From Treponema sp. (GTDB lineage Bacteria > Spirochaetota > Spirochaetia > Treponematales > Treponemataceae), in the NCBI GenBank assembly GCA_017521105.1, contig JAFXDY010000108.1, positions 1 through 40,447 on the forward strand: 40,447 bases of DNA. The letters run 5' to 3'. Numbering within the stretch: position 1 is the stretch's first letter; each line of letters begins with the position of its first letter. Positions 25,358-31,908 of this stretch are shown in pieces. The position numbers and the translations under genes are program-made. The notes under the pieces were generated by a model. It was given only the letters and a program-made list of their open reading frames with translations, was not told the origin of the DNA and made no database searches.

Positions 25358-27727
25358 CTATAAAATCACTTCTTGAATTAAAGCAGAAATTTCCTTTTCA
25401 AAAGCTTCATCATTTTTAATCTTTTTGATTAAACTTTCTTTTGAATATTTTTTCTTTGGATAAATAATTATATACGATTTATCGCCTTTTTGCAGATAAT
25501 TTTTTTCGCCAAATTCTGTGTATCTTGTTGCTCCAATTGAAATCATAATTTTTGATGGAAAATCTGATTGAACCAAATAATCGTAGATTTTTTCTGCAGG
25601 ACCTTCATCTTGTTGATTATTGATTTTTTCGATTAGCCAATTTATTAATTTTTCATAAATGTAGCTGTAATCTTTTATGGCAGAATCTTCCCCATATTCA
25701 AAAATTTCATTATTTCTTTTTATAAAAGAAGCAATATTGTAATTATCTAAAATACTTCCTGGTTCAAAAGTGTCTACATCAATTAAATTGTTTGAAAGCC
25801 CTTTTGAAGATTTTCCCCAATTCTTTTTTTGACTGATTTTTTTTGCACCTGGTTTTCTAATTGAACAGTCGTTGGAAGCTCCAAAACAAAGTGGTTTTAA
25901 TGATTTTAGTTTTTGATTTTCCCAAATTGCGTCAAAAATTAAAGCACATTCAGGTTCCACTTGGATATTTTCTTCGTTTTGAGGAAAGATGATTTTGTTT
26001 TGATCAAATGGAAAGTCTAAAAGATTTTCTGGAACTTTAGCCAATTCTTCATTTTTGATTTTGCTTTTTGAGTCAATTGATTTTAGCGGAATGTAAGTTG
26101 GAAAAATTGCTTTTGGAGCGTTTTGTTCCGCAGTTTTTACATTTGCAAAATCTACCGCTTCTCCAGCTTGTTCCAAATGACCTGTAAAATTGCCAGCCAC
26201 ACCAAAAGAGGGAATTTTCCCTGCAAAAAAGTCTGATATTATGGATTGCTTCGTCGCTTCGCTCCTCGCAATGACATGGGGAGATTTATCGTCCTTACTC
26301 CCTTTTGTGTCATTGTGGGGATTTGTGAGCTTAGTGTCATTGTCCGACTTGTTTCCCTTTGTGTCATTGAAGGGATTTGTGAGCTTTGTGTCATTGTCGG
26401 ACTTGTTTCCCTTTGTGTCATTGTCGGACTTGATCCGACAATCTTTTTTTCCACCATTTTTTTTCATCATCTTTTTAATTTTTTTAAACCAAAAAGCTCT
26501 AAGTTTTTCTGCAAAACTATATGGAAAATAAATCCATTTTGTTGGAACATCCCAACTCCCAGTTCTGTGAATATTTTGCCCCCCAAAATTTGACTTAAAC
26601 ATATAAAGCCCATGCATAGGGTGTTTTTCATCTTTTCCTTCAGGACTCATTCCGTAAAAATCATAACATTTGCTGCCATAATTTTTTGCATCTTTAATTG
26701 CTGTCCATTGTAAAAGATGATTTGGCATAAGATTTCTTTTATGATTTGAACTGGCTCCGTATAAATAGATTGCTTCGTCTTTACTGAACAAAGTCATTAT
26801 AGAAGCAATTTCTTCTCCTTCATGTTCAGCAATGTACAAAGTGATTAAAGGACTTTCTTTGTCTTCTGCATTATTTGATTCAAGATTTTGTGCACTTCTT
26901 TGAATTAAATCTAAATAATACGATTTTGCGTGGCTAGAATTTCCATCCCGTGCATTAGTTTCTTTTGTTAATTCATAAAATTTGTCTATTTTTTTAGACA
27001 AGTTCACATCAATTCTAGTATATTTATGAATTTTAACACCTTTTTTTTCGCTCAAACGAATATTGTATCGCCATTTTGAATGCATATTAGAAAGAATTTC
27101 ATCTTCGCTCAAAGTCAAATCAATAATAGAAGTATCTGGTGGCTGAATATCAACAAAATTCTTTTTTAATTTAAGTTTATCTGCATAAGAAACTGTTTTT
27201 ATTCCATAATTAAAAAAATCTCTTTCGTCAATATCAAAAAAAGAAACATCTGGATCAAAACGAATTGCAATTGTATTTTTTGATAAAAATGGTTTTAAAG
27301 CAAAGCCAATATCTTGTAAATAATGAGCAAATTCAATTGCTTGTGTTACTGGTGTAATAATTTCTTGTTTGATTACACCTACTTCATCACAATTTTCTTC
27401 AAAAGCTTTTTCTATAATTTCAATTGGGGTACATTCATAAGGAAGTTGTGGAAAAAGCGGAATGTATGCAATAGAAAATAATCCTTTTGCAAAACTTCTA
27501 CTTAAAACAGCCACTTCAAGAGTTTTTTCTTTAATTTCATTTGAAGAAGGATTATGGGAACAATCTGACTCTTCCAATTGAAGATTTGGATATTTTATTT
27601 GCAAAGAAAATCTTTTATATTTCCAACCATGGGCTGCCTTAAATTGGCACCAAAAAGGAGTTTGTAAAAAACTGCCACAATTTGTATTTTTTGTATCAAA
27701 AATTTCTGTAACTTTAATTTCAAACAT
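25358..27727 (-). CDS. FemAB-like aminoacyl/peptidoglycan-bridge transferase with repeat-derived insert and unknown C-terminal region
   Basis: A 789-residue protein, about twice the usual FemAB length. Residues ~1-410 form the FemABX/GNAT fold: FLQTPFWCQFKAAHGWKYKR, MHSKWRYNIRLSEKKGVKIH, EGEEIASIMTLF, AIYLYGASSNHKRNLMPNHL, and YDFYGMSPEGKDEKHPMHGL. The family transfers amino acids from aminoacyl-tRNA to cell-wall precursors or acts in related acylations. Residues ~428-496 are read from palindromic repeat DNA (two 18-residue NDTKGNKSDNDTKLTNPF units, then HVIARSEATKQSI). The ~290 residues after that are not recognised. The ATG has no Shine-Dalgarno; TATAAT (27734-27739, minus strand) lies six bases upstream. 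The repeat insertion and the C-terminal extension may be linked. Confidence 0.72.
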   Translation of the reverse strand: MFEIKVTEIFDTKNTNCGSFLQTPFWCQFKAAHGWKYKRFSLQIKYPNLQLEESDCSHNPSSNEIKEKTLEVAVLSRSFAKGLFSIAYIPLFPQLPYECTPIEIIEKAFEENCDEVGVIKQEIITPVTQAIEFAHYLQDIGFALKPFLSKNTIAIRFDPDVSFFDIDERDFFNYGIKTVSYADKLKLKKNFVDIQPPDTSIIDLTLSEDEILSNMHSKWRYNIRLSEKKGVKIHKYTRIDVNLSKKIDKFYELTKETNARDGNSSHAKSYYLDLIQRSAQNLESNNAEDKESPLITLYIAEHEGEEIASIMTLFSKDEAIYLYGASSNHKRNLMPNHLLQWTAIKDAKNYGSKCYDFYGMSPEGKDEKHPMHGLYMFKSNFGGQNIHRTGSWDVPTKWIYFPYSFAEKLRAFWFKKIKKMMKKNGGKKDCRIKSDNDTKGNKSDNDTKLTNPFNDTKGNKSDNDTKLTNPHNDTKGSKDDKSPHVIARSEATKQSIISDFFAGKIPSFGVAGNFTGHLEQAGEAVDFANVKTAEQNAPKAIFPTYIPLKSIDSKSKIKNEELAKVPENLLDFPFDQNKIIFPQNEENIQVEPECALIFDAIWENQKLKSLKPLCFGASNDCSIRKPGAKKISQKKNWGKSSKGLSNNLIDVDTFEPGSILDNYNIASFIKRNNEIFEYGEDSAIKDYSYIYEKLINWLIEKINNQQDEGPAEKIYDYLVQSDFPSKIMISIGATRYTEFGEKNYLQKGDKSYIIIYPKKKYSKESLIKKIKNDEAFEKEISALIQEVIL
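26242..26275. repeat. TCATTGCGAG-family palindromic element inside the FemAB gene
   Basis: GGATTGCTTCG...CTCCTCGCAATGACA matches the family seen intergenically at 28715-28749 and 37860-37893. Here it is translated on the minus strand as VIARSEATKQSI. Confidence 0.88.
26308..26444. repeat. 54-bp tandem repeats built from TGTCAT hairpin pieces, inside the FemAB gene
   Basis: Units starting TGTCATTG at 26308 and 26362 have a period of 54 bases (18 codons). Each contains half hairpins (GTCGGACTTG or GTCCGACTTG without the return arm). A complete hairpin TGTCGGA-CTTGA-TCCGACA closes the block at 26416-26444. Frame is preserved throughout. Confidence 0.88.
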
Positions 27728-27733
27728 AATTTA

Positions 27734-27739
27734 ATTATA
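27734..27739 (-). promoter_or_regulatory. -10 box of the FemAB-GGDEF operon, leaderless layout
   Basis: The minus strand reads TATAAT, then six bases, then ATG 27727. TTCTCA lies 17 bases upstream as a possible -35. It is back to back with the promoter of the ABC operon. Confidence 0.5.
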
Positions 27740-27748
27740 ACATTTTTA

Positions 27749-27796
27749 TTGACAATTGAGAATATAGTGTGTATATTGTGTATATCTAATATACAC
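27749..27796 (+). promoter_or_regulatory. Promoter and GntR/YtrA-type operator of the ABC operon
   Basis: TTGACA (27749-27754) and TATATT (27772-27777) are 17 bases apart, a near-consensus sigma-70 promoter. A perfect palindrome GTGTATAT-CTA-ATATACAC covers 27778-27796, just over the start site, and an extra GTGTATAT lies at 27769-27776 over the -10. YtrA-subfamily GntR repressors bind palindromes with GT.TA...TA.AC ends (family knowledge), and the operon's third gene encodes such a protein. Autoregulation by the encoded repressor is the simplest reading. Confidence 0.75.
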
Positions 27797-27806
27797 AGAG
27801 GACGTA

Positions 27807-28646
27807 ATGAAAGTTTTAGAAATTAATAATTTGTGTAAAAAATATCCTACTTTTACATTGGATAATGTTAGTTTTAGTTTTGAACTAGGCTACATTATGG
27901 GATTCATTGGAAGAAACGGTGCTGGAAAAACTACAACACTAAAATCTATGCTAAATTTTGTTCATCCAGATAGTGGAACTGTTTCTATTTGTGGGTATGA
28001 CACAAAAAAAGATGAATTTTTAGTAAAAAACAACATTGGTTTTGTGTCTGGTCTTGATGGATTTTATAATTCAAAAAAAATCAAAACAGTTACAAATGTT
28101 ACAAAAAGATTTTTTAAAAATTGGAACGAAAATCTTTATAAAGAATTACTTCAAAAGTTCAACCTTGATGAAAATAAATTAATTAGTTCCCTTTCTGCAG
28201 GAATGAAAGTAAAATATCAAATTGCGTTGGCAATGAGTCATGACGCAAAATTGCTTATTTTAGATGAACCAACTAGCGGACTTGATCCTGTTAGTCGTGA
28301 TGAATTAGTGATTTTGTTCCAAGATTATGTTGCAAATGGTGACCGTTCAATTTTATTTTCTACCCACATCATTTCAGACTTAGAAAAATGTGCAGATTTT
28401 ATTACTTACATCAAAAACGGAAAAATCTATAAATCATCAGATATTGTTCAATTTAAAGATTCTTACATTTTGGTAAATGGGAAAATTGATGATTTAACAG
28501 AAGATCTAAAATCTAAAATTATTGGATTCCATAAAAACAGTTTTGGTTTTGAAGGAATGATTGCAGTTGAAAATAAAGACCTTTTTTCTTCATGTGAGTT
28601 TACAAAACCTTCGCTAGAAGAAATTATGGTTCACATTGAACGGTAG
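27807..28646 (+). CDS. ABC transporter ATP-binding protein (YtrB/BcrA-like)
   Basis: A 279-residue ATPase. Walker A GRNGAGKTT is at 35-43, the signature is SSLSAGMKVKYQIALAM, Walker B is KLLILDEPTSGLDP and the switch histidine is in FSTHIISDLE. Shine-Dalgarno AGAGGA precedes the ATG. It pairs with the permease at 28825 and the YtrA-type repressor at 29485. Such systems respond to cell-wall antibiotics or envelope stress in Firmicutes; the role here is not known. A 178-base repeat cluster separates it from the permease gene. Confidence 0.85.
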   Translation: MKVLEINNLCKKYPTFTLDNVSFSFELGYIMGFIGRNGAGKTTTLKSMLNFVHPDSGTVSICGYDTKKDEFLVKNNIGFVSGLDGFYNSKKIKTVTNVTKRFFKNWNENLYKELLQKFNLDENKLISSLSAGMKVKYQIALAMSHDAKLLILDEPTSGLDPVSRDELVILFQDYVANGDRSILFSTHIISDLEKCADFITYIKNGKIYKSSDIVQFKDSYILVNGKIDDLTEDLKSKIIGFHKNSFGFEGMIAVENKDLFSSCEFTKPSLEEIMVHIER

Positions 28647-28803
28647 AAAGATTGTCGGATCATGTCCGACAATGACATACAGTTTTGTTTGAAAATGTTG
28701 CAAGCGAACTTCACTGTCATTGCGAGGAGCGAAGCGACGAAGCAATCCATAATGTAAAAAATCAAAAACTAGACTGCCACGACCTAAAGGTCTCGCAGTG
28801 ACA
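28647..28803. repeat. Palindromic repeat cluster inside the YtrA-type ABC operon
   Basis: Three hairpins: TGTCGGA-TCATG-TCCGACA (28649-28677), a TCATTGCGAG-family unit (28715-28749), and CTGCCACGACC-TAAA-GGTCTCGCAG (28771-28803). They sit between the ATPase and permease genes of one operon, so they are transcribed and could set differing expression of the two genes by processing or partial termination. Confidence 0.85.
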
Positions 28804-28824
28804 AGACTTCCATAAGGAGATTTT

Positions 28825-29484
28825 ATGAAAAACTTTTTATATAAAGAATTTAAACTTTGTATTTCACCTGTAAACTACATTTTCTTATTGTTTACAGCAA
28901 TGATTTTAATTCCAAACTATCCATGCTATGTTTCATTTTTTTATTTGTGTTTAAGCTGCTTTTTTATTTTTAACAACGCAGAATTAAACAAAGATATTCC
29001 CTACTCAATGATTTTGCCAATAAAAAAATCAGATATGGTAAAGTCTAGATGCATTTTGATTTGTGCATACCAAATTGTTGGAACTTTGTTTACAATTCCA
29101 TTTGCATTTTTAATTCACAAAGTTTTAAAAATGCAAAATGCAGCAGGAATTGAATGCAACATTGCATTTTACGGACTTGTTTTAGTTGCCCTTTCAATTT
29201 TTAATTTTGTATTTTTAACATCATTTTACAAAAAAGCAACAAAACCTGGCTTCCCTTTTGCAATTGCCTGCATTGTTTATTGGGTAATTTATTTAATTTT
29301 AGAATTACCAATTTGGCTTAAAAACATTTTCCCAACAGACTTTTTTGTTCGTTTAGATTCAATTCAACCAAGTGATTTACTATTCCAACTTCCAATTTTA
29401 ATTGCTGGAATTGTAATTTACTTTGCTGGATGGATTTTAACATTTAAAGTTAGTTCAAAAAGATTTGAAAAGGTAGACTTGTAA
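28825..29484 (+). CDS. ABC-2 type transporter permease of the YtrA-type operon
   Basis: A 219-residue membrane protein with six hydrophobic segments. It begins with a short cytoplasmic helix KNFLYKEFKLCISPVNYIF, typical of small ABC-2 permeases, and carries the charged loop LPIKKSDMVKSRCILI found after the second or third helix in this group. Shine-Dalgarno AAGGAGA lies upstream of the ATG. Its stop codon is immediately followed by the TTG start of the regulator gene. With the ATPase at 27807 it should form an exporter of unknown cargo. Confidence 0.8.
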   Translation: MKNFLYKEFKLCISPVNYIFLLFTAMILIPNYPCYVSFFYLCLSCFFIFNNAELNKDIPYSMILPIKKSDMVKSRCILICAYQIVGTLFTIPFAFLIHKVLKMQNAAGIECNIAFYGLVLVALSIFNFVFLTSFYKKATKPGFPFAIACIVYWVIYLILELPIWLKNIFPTDFFVRLDSIQPSDLLFQLPILIAGIVIYFAGWILTFKVSSKRFEKVDL

Positions 29485-29853
29485 TTGGATATTATCCTAA
29501 ATTCACAAAGCGAAAAACCAATTTATTTACAAATCTTTTCTCAAATTAGCTCCCAGATTTTAAACGGAAACTTAAAATCTGGGATGCAACTTCCACCAAT
29601 CAGAACAATTGCCAACGAACTACGCATAAGCGTAATACCCGTAAAAATGGCATGGGAAGAACTTGACCGCCATGGATTCATCAAAACAATCACAGGAAAA
29701 GGAACATTTGTTGCTTCAATTTCTTCCGCCGAGTTGCAACAAAAAGCTTCAACTCAAATAGAAGAACTTGCAAAAGAAGTTGTCAAAAAAGCAAAAGAAA
29801 TCAACGTTTCCCTAGAAGATTTATTTGATTGTTGCAAAAAATTGGAAAAATGA
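29485..29853 (+). CDS. GntR-family transcriptional regulator, YtrA subfamily
   Basis: A 122-residue protein. A winged helix spans residues ~8-78: KPIYLQIFSQISSQILNGNL, GMQLPPIRTIANELRISVIP and KMAWEELDRHGFIKTITGKG. A short helical C-terminus for dimerisation follows, as in YtrA. The start is TTG directly after the permease stop (TAA then TTG), with AAGG about 11 bases upstream. In most YtrA operons the regulator gene comes first; here it is last. The promoter palindrome at 27778-27796 is the likely operator. Confidence 0.85.
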   Translation: MDIILNSQSEKPIYLQIFSQISSQILNGNLKSGMQLPPIRTIANELRISVIPVKMAWEELDRHGFIKTITGKGTFVASISSAELQQKASTQIEELAKEVVKKAKEINVSLEDLFDCCKKLEK

Positions 29854-29867
29854 GAAGATTCCCGCAT

Positions 29868-30116
29868 AAGATCCTCTGGTCAAGCCAGAGGATGACAGTG
29901 ACAAAATGTATGTCATCCACGGGCTTGACCCGTGGATCTTGTGTGTATAAAGATTGTCGGATCACGTCCGACAATGACAGTTGTTTTAGTCCGACAATGA
30001 AAAATATGTGTCATACTCGGGCTTGACCCGAGTATCTTGGGTGTGTAAAGATTCCCGCATCAAGTGCGGGAATGACATGGGGTTTATAGATTGTCGGATC
30101 ACGTTCGACAATGACA
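29868..30116. repeat. Array of six short hairpins left of the GIY-YIG gene
   Basis: Copies are at 29868-29896 (arm CCTCTGG), 29911-29940 (CCACGGG), 29951-29979 (TGTCGGA), 30009-30038 (ACTCGGG), 30048-30077 (TCCCGCA) and 30088-30116 (TGTCGGA, one wobble). Each has AGAT on one side, TCAAG or a near variant as loop, and ATGACA on the other. Both arms change together between copies, and orientation varies. Confidence 0.92.
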
Positions 30117-30129
30117 TAGTGTTGTAAAA

Positions 30130-30408
30130 CTATATGATTAATTCTTTTAAATAAGGATTTTCTTTTTTTACAAGTTCCCATTTCCAAGTTCGTTTCCATT
30201 TTTTTAGATTTTTTTCTCTTTGAATTGCACTTAAAACGTCTGAACATTCTTCAAAATAGATTAATTTATTTACATTGTATTTTTTTGTAAATCCATCAAA
30301 AATTTTGTTTTTATGCTCATAAACTCTCTTTTTTAAATCCCCAGTCACACCAATATACAACACAGAATTTGTAAAATTTGTTAAAATGTAAACATAGTAT
30401 TTATTCAT
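30130..30408 (-). CDS. Stand-alone GIY-YIG domain protein (YhbQ/UPF0213-like)
   Basis: A 92-residue protein that is a single GIY-YIG fold. It has YYVYILTNFTNSVLYIGVTG (the GIY-YIG pair is YVY...YIG), LKKRVYEHKNKIFDGFTKKY with R and H of the active site, and LIYFEECSDVLSAIQREKNL with the catalytic glutamate, then KKWKR. The family includes small nucleases of unclear cellular role. ATG 30408 is chosen; there is no Shine-Dalgarno. Hairpin arrays flank it on both sides, including 39-bp and 43-bp direct repeats, so the gene may have moved with, or act on, these elements (inference). Confidence 0.82.
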   Translation of the reverse strand: MNKYYVYILTNFTNSVLYIGVTGDLKKRVYEHKNKIFDGFTKKYNVNKLIYFEECSDVLSAIQREKNLKKWKRTWKWELVKKENPYLKELII

Positions 30409-30468
30409 ACATATAAAGTAATAAAACAAATTTGAAAAGGGAAACAATTTTTTTTAAGATTAATGCAT

Positions 30469-30604
30469 AAGATCCTCTGGTCAAGCCAGAGGACGACAGT
30501 GACTGTGTTGTAAAGATTGTCGGATCACGTCCGACAATGACAGTTGTTTTAGTGCTACAATGACAAGGTATTTTGTCATCCACGGGCTTGACCCGTGGAG
30601 CTTT
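30469..30604. repeat. Array of three short hairpins right of the GIY-YIG gene
   Basis: Copies are at 30469-30498 (arm CCTCTGG), 30514-30542 (TGTCGGA) and 30574-30604 (CCACGGG). The stretches 30465-30503 and 30511-30553 repeat 29864-29902 (one mismatch) and 29948-29990 (identical) from the left side of the gene. Confidence 0.92.
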
Positions 30605-30607
30605 ATA

Positions 30608-30679
30608 TTTAGGGTTTAATACAAACCCTAAAAACGGACGAGTCAAGGCCTTGAGCGAAGCGTGCCTTGACCGTACGTA
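30608..30679 (+). repeat. 72-bp double-hairpin element, copy 4, at the 3' end of nadE
   Basis: Same borders (TTTAGGG to ACGTA) with changes GGACGAG, GAGCGAAG and CCGTACG. It ends three bases before the nadE stop codon (minus strand), so it lies in the nadE 3' trailer. Confidence 0.92.
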
Positions 30680-30682
30680 TCT

Positions 30683-31426
30683 TTACCTTTCTGGAACAAA
30701 ACAAGGGATGTTTAATAACTTTCTTTTAAATTCTAATGCTTTAATTCTATTTTGAATTTTTACAACTTTTTCTTCTGCAATTCCTTCTGTTTTTTCAAGG
30801 TAAACTTTTTTAAGTTCATCGTATGTAAAACCTAAGTTGTCTTCGTCAGTTTTGCCGCTCATTCCGTCGGATGGTGCTTTTACACACAAATCTTTTGGTA
30901 AACCTAAATCAATTCCCAATTGTACAACTTCATCCACAAATAAATGTGCCAATGGTGCAAAATCCCCTGCACCATCGCCCCACAAAGTAAAATATCCTGC
31001 AAGGCGTTCGCTAAAGTTGCCATTACAAGAGATTCTTGCGTTTCCGTTTAATGCAGCAATTCCGTATAAAGTTGCCATTCGCAGTCTTGAAGGCATATTT
31101 GTTTTATATTGATTATTAAATTCTGTGTTTTTAGTTTGTGTTAAAATTTCTTCAGTAATTCCATTAAATGATTTTTCTATATTGACTGTATAACATTCAA
31201 TTCCTAAAAAATTGCAAAGTTTTTTTGAATCATCAATATCAGATTGAACACCATTTGGCATCATAACACCAATTACACGTTCTTTTCCCAAAGCTGCACA
31301 GCATAATGCCGCTACAGTAGAAGAATCCTTTCCCCCAGAAATACCAATTATTGCCTTAGTATTTTCGTTTCCATTTGCCGCAAAATATTCTTGCACCCAT
31401 TTAATTGCTTGTTCTTTAATTGTCAT
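30683..31426 (-). CDS. nadE: NH3-dependent NAD+ synthetase
   Basis: A 247-residue N-type ATP pyrophosphatase. The PP-loop SGGKDSS is at residues 30-36. MPSRLRMATLYGIAALNGNA, CNGNFSERLAGYFTLWGDGA, GDFAPLAHLFVDEV and the flexible loop APSDGMSGKTDEDNLGFTYD are NadE blocks. It converts deamido-NAD to NAD with ammonia. No glutaminase domain is present, so ammonia must come from elsewhere. ATG 31426 is chosen: TACTAT (minus strand, 31433-31438) lies exactly six bases upstream with TTTACG 17 bases further (31456-31461), and there is no Shine-Dalgarno. An upstream in-frame start at 31480 would include the promoter. Confidence 0.92.
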   Translation of the reverse strand: MTIKEQAIKWVQEYFAANGNENTKAIIGISGGKDSSTVAALCCAALGKERVIGVMMPNGVQSDIDDSKKLCNFLGIECYTVNIEKSFNGITEEILTQTKNTEFNNQYKTNMPSRLRMATLYGIAALNGNARISCNGNFSERLAGYFTLWGDGAGDFAPLAHLFVDEVVQLGIDLGLPKDLCVKAPSDGMSGKTDEDNLGFTYDELKKVYLEKTEGIAEEKVVKIQNRIKALEFKRKLLNIPCFVPER

Positions 31427-31432
31427 AAAATT

Positions 31433-31461
31433 ATAGTAGCATTTTTGTAAATTTACGTAAA
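31433..31461 (-). promoter_or_regulatory. Leaderless-type promoter of nadE
   Basis: On the minus strand TTTACG (31456-31461), 17 bases, extended TGC-TACTAT (31433-31438), six bases, then the ATG. TATAAT is also present three bases later. Confidence 0.6.
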
Positions 31462-31482
31462 GAAAAAAAAATGAAAACACAT

Positions 31483-31551
31483 AAGCATTCCCGTGTCAAG
31501 CACGGGAATGACAGGCATGGGAAGATTGTCGCATCAAGGGCGACAATGACA
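31483..31551. repeat. Two short hairpins upstream of nadE
   Basis: At 31483-31513 (arm TCCCGTG) and 31522-31551 (arm TGTCGCA, with one unpaired end base). Partial copies follow to about 31595 (GCGAGAATGACA, GTCTGACAATGA). The rest of the gap to the lipoprotein remnant holds no gene. Confidence 0.88.
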
Positions 31552-31626
31552 GGCGTTTGGTGCGAGAATGACAATTATTGTAATGTCTGACAATGATTTA
31601 GACTGCCCTCAATACACTCTAAATTG

Positions 31627-31908
31627 CTAATTTTTTATAATTTGACCATCTGGGTTTAAAGTAAAACCTTCAGACTCTACTAATTCAAACAAATCAAGCA
31701 AATTTTCAGGTAGGGGGTCAAATAAAGGGAATTCATCTTCCAGGTTAGGATTTATTTTTATTTTAATTATACCAGTTGGTTCAAACTTATCTGTTAAGGT
31801 TATCCTTGCTTTTTGATTATTTATATAAATAGGTTTAGTAATAACAATATTTTTACCATCTAATATTAAAGTTGATTTATCATCTAAAGTAATAAAACCA
31901 TCTGTATC
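31627..31908 (-). pseudogene. In-frame 3' remainder of the lipoprotein gene after a premature stop
   Basis: Beyond the TAA at 31909-31911 the same minus-strand frame stays open for 93 codons, to TAG at 31627-31629. It reads DTDGFITLDDKSTLILDGKN then PIYINNQKARITLTDKFEPT. These are the beta-strand patterns (GTDxDGxITL..., P.I...) that normally continue such treponemal surface proteins. No Shine-Dalgarno or start codon begins this segment. One base change would restore a ~796-residue protein, so this looks like a recent nonsense mutation, a sequencing error, or a phase-variable state. Confidence 0.75.

Noticed and set aside
26190-26593. Plus-strand frames antisense to the FemAB gene
   Set aside because: They are repeat-derived (SLSDLFPFVSL tandem) and opposite a gene with a recognisable fold on both sides in the minus frame.
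29829-30247. Short frames within the hairpin arrays next to the GntR gene
   Set aside because: The peptides (for example SSTGLTRGSC, VIPALDAGIF) are well-known junk translations of such palindromes and do not start from a ribosome site.
29868-31551. CRISPR array
   Set aside because: Units have variable arms and orientation, irregular spacing and no unique spacers of constant length, and no cas gene is near.
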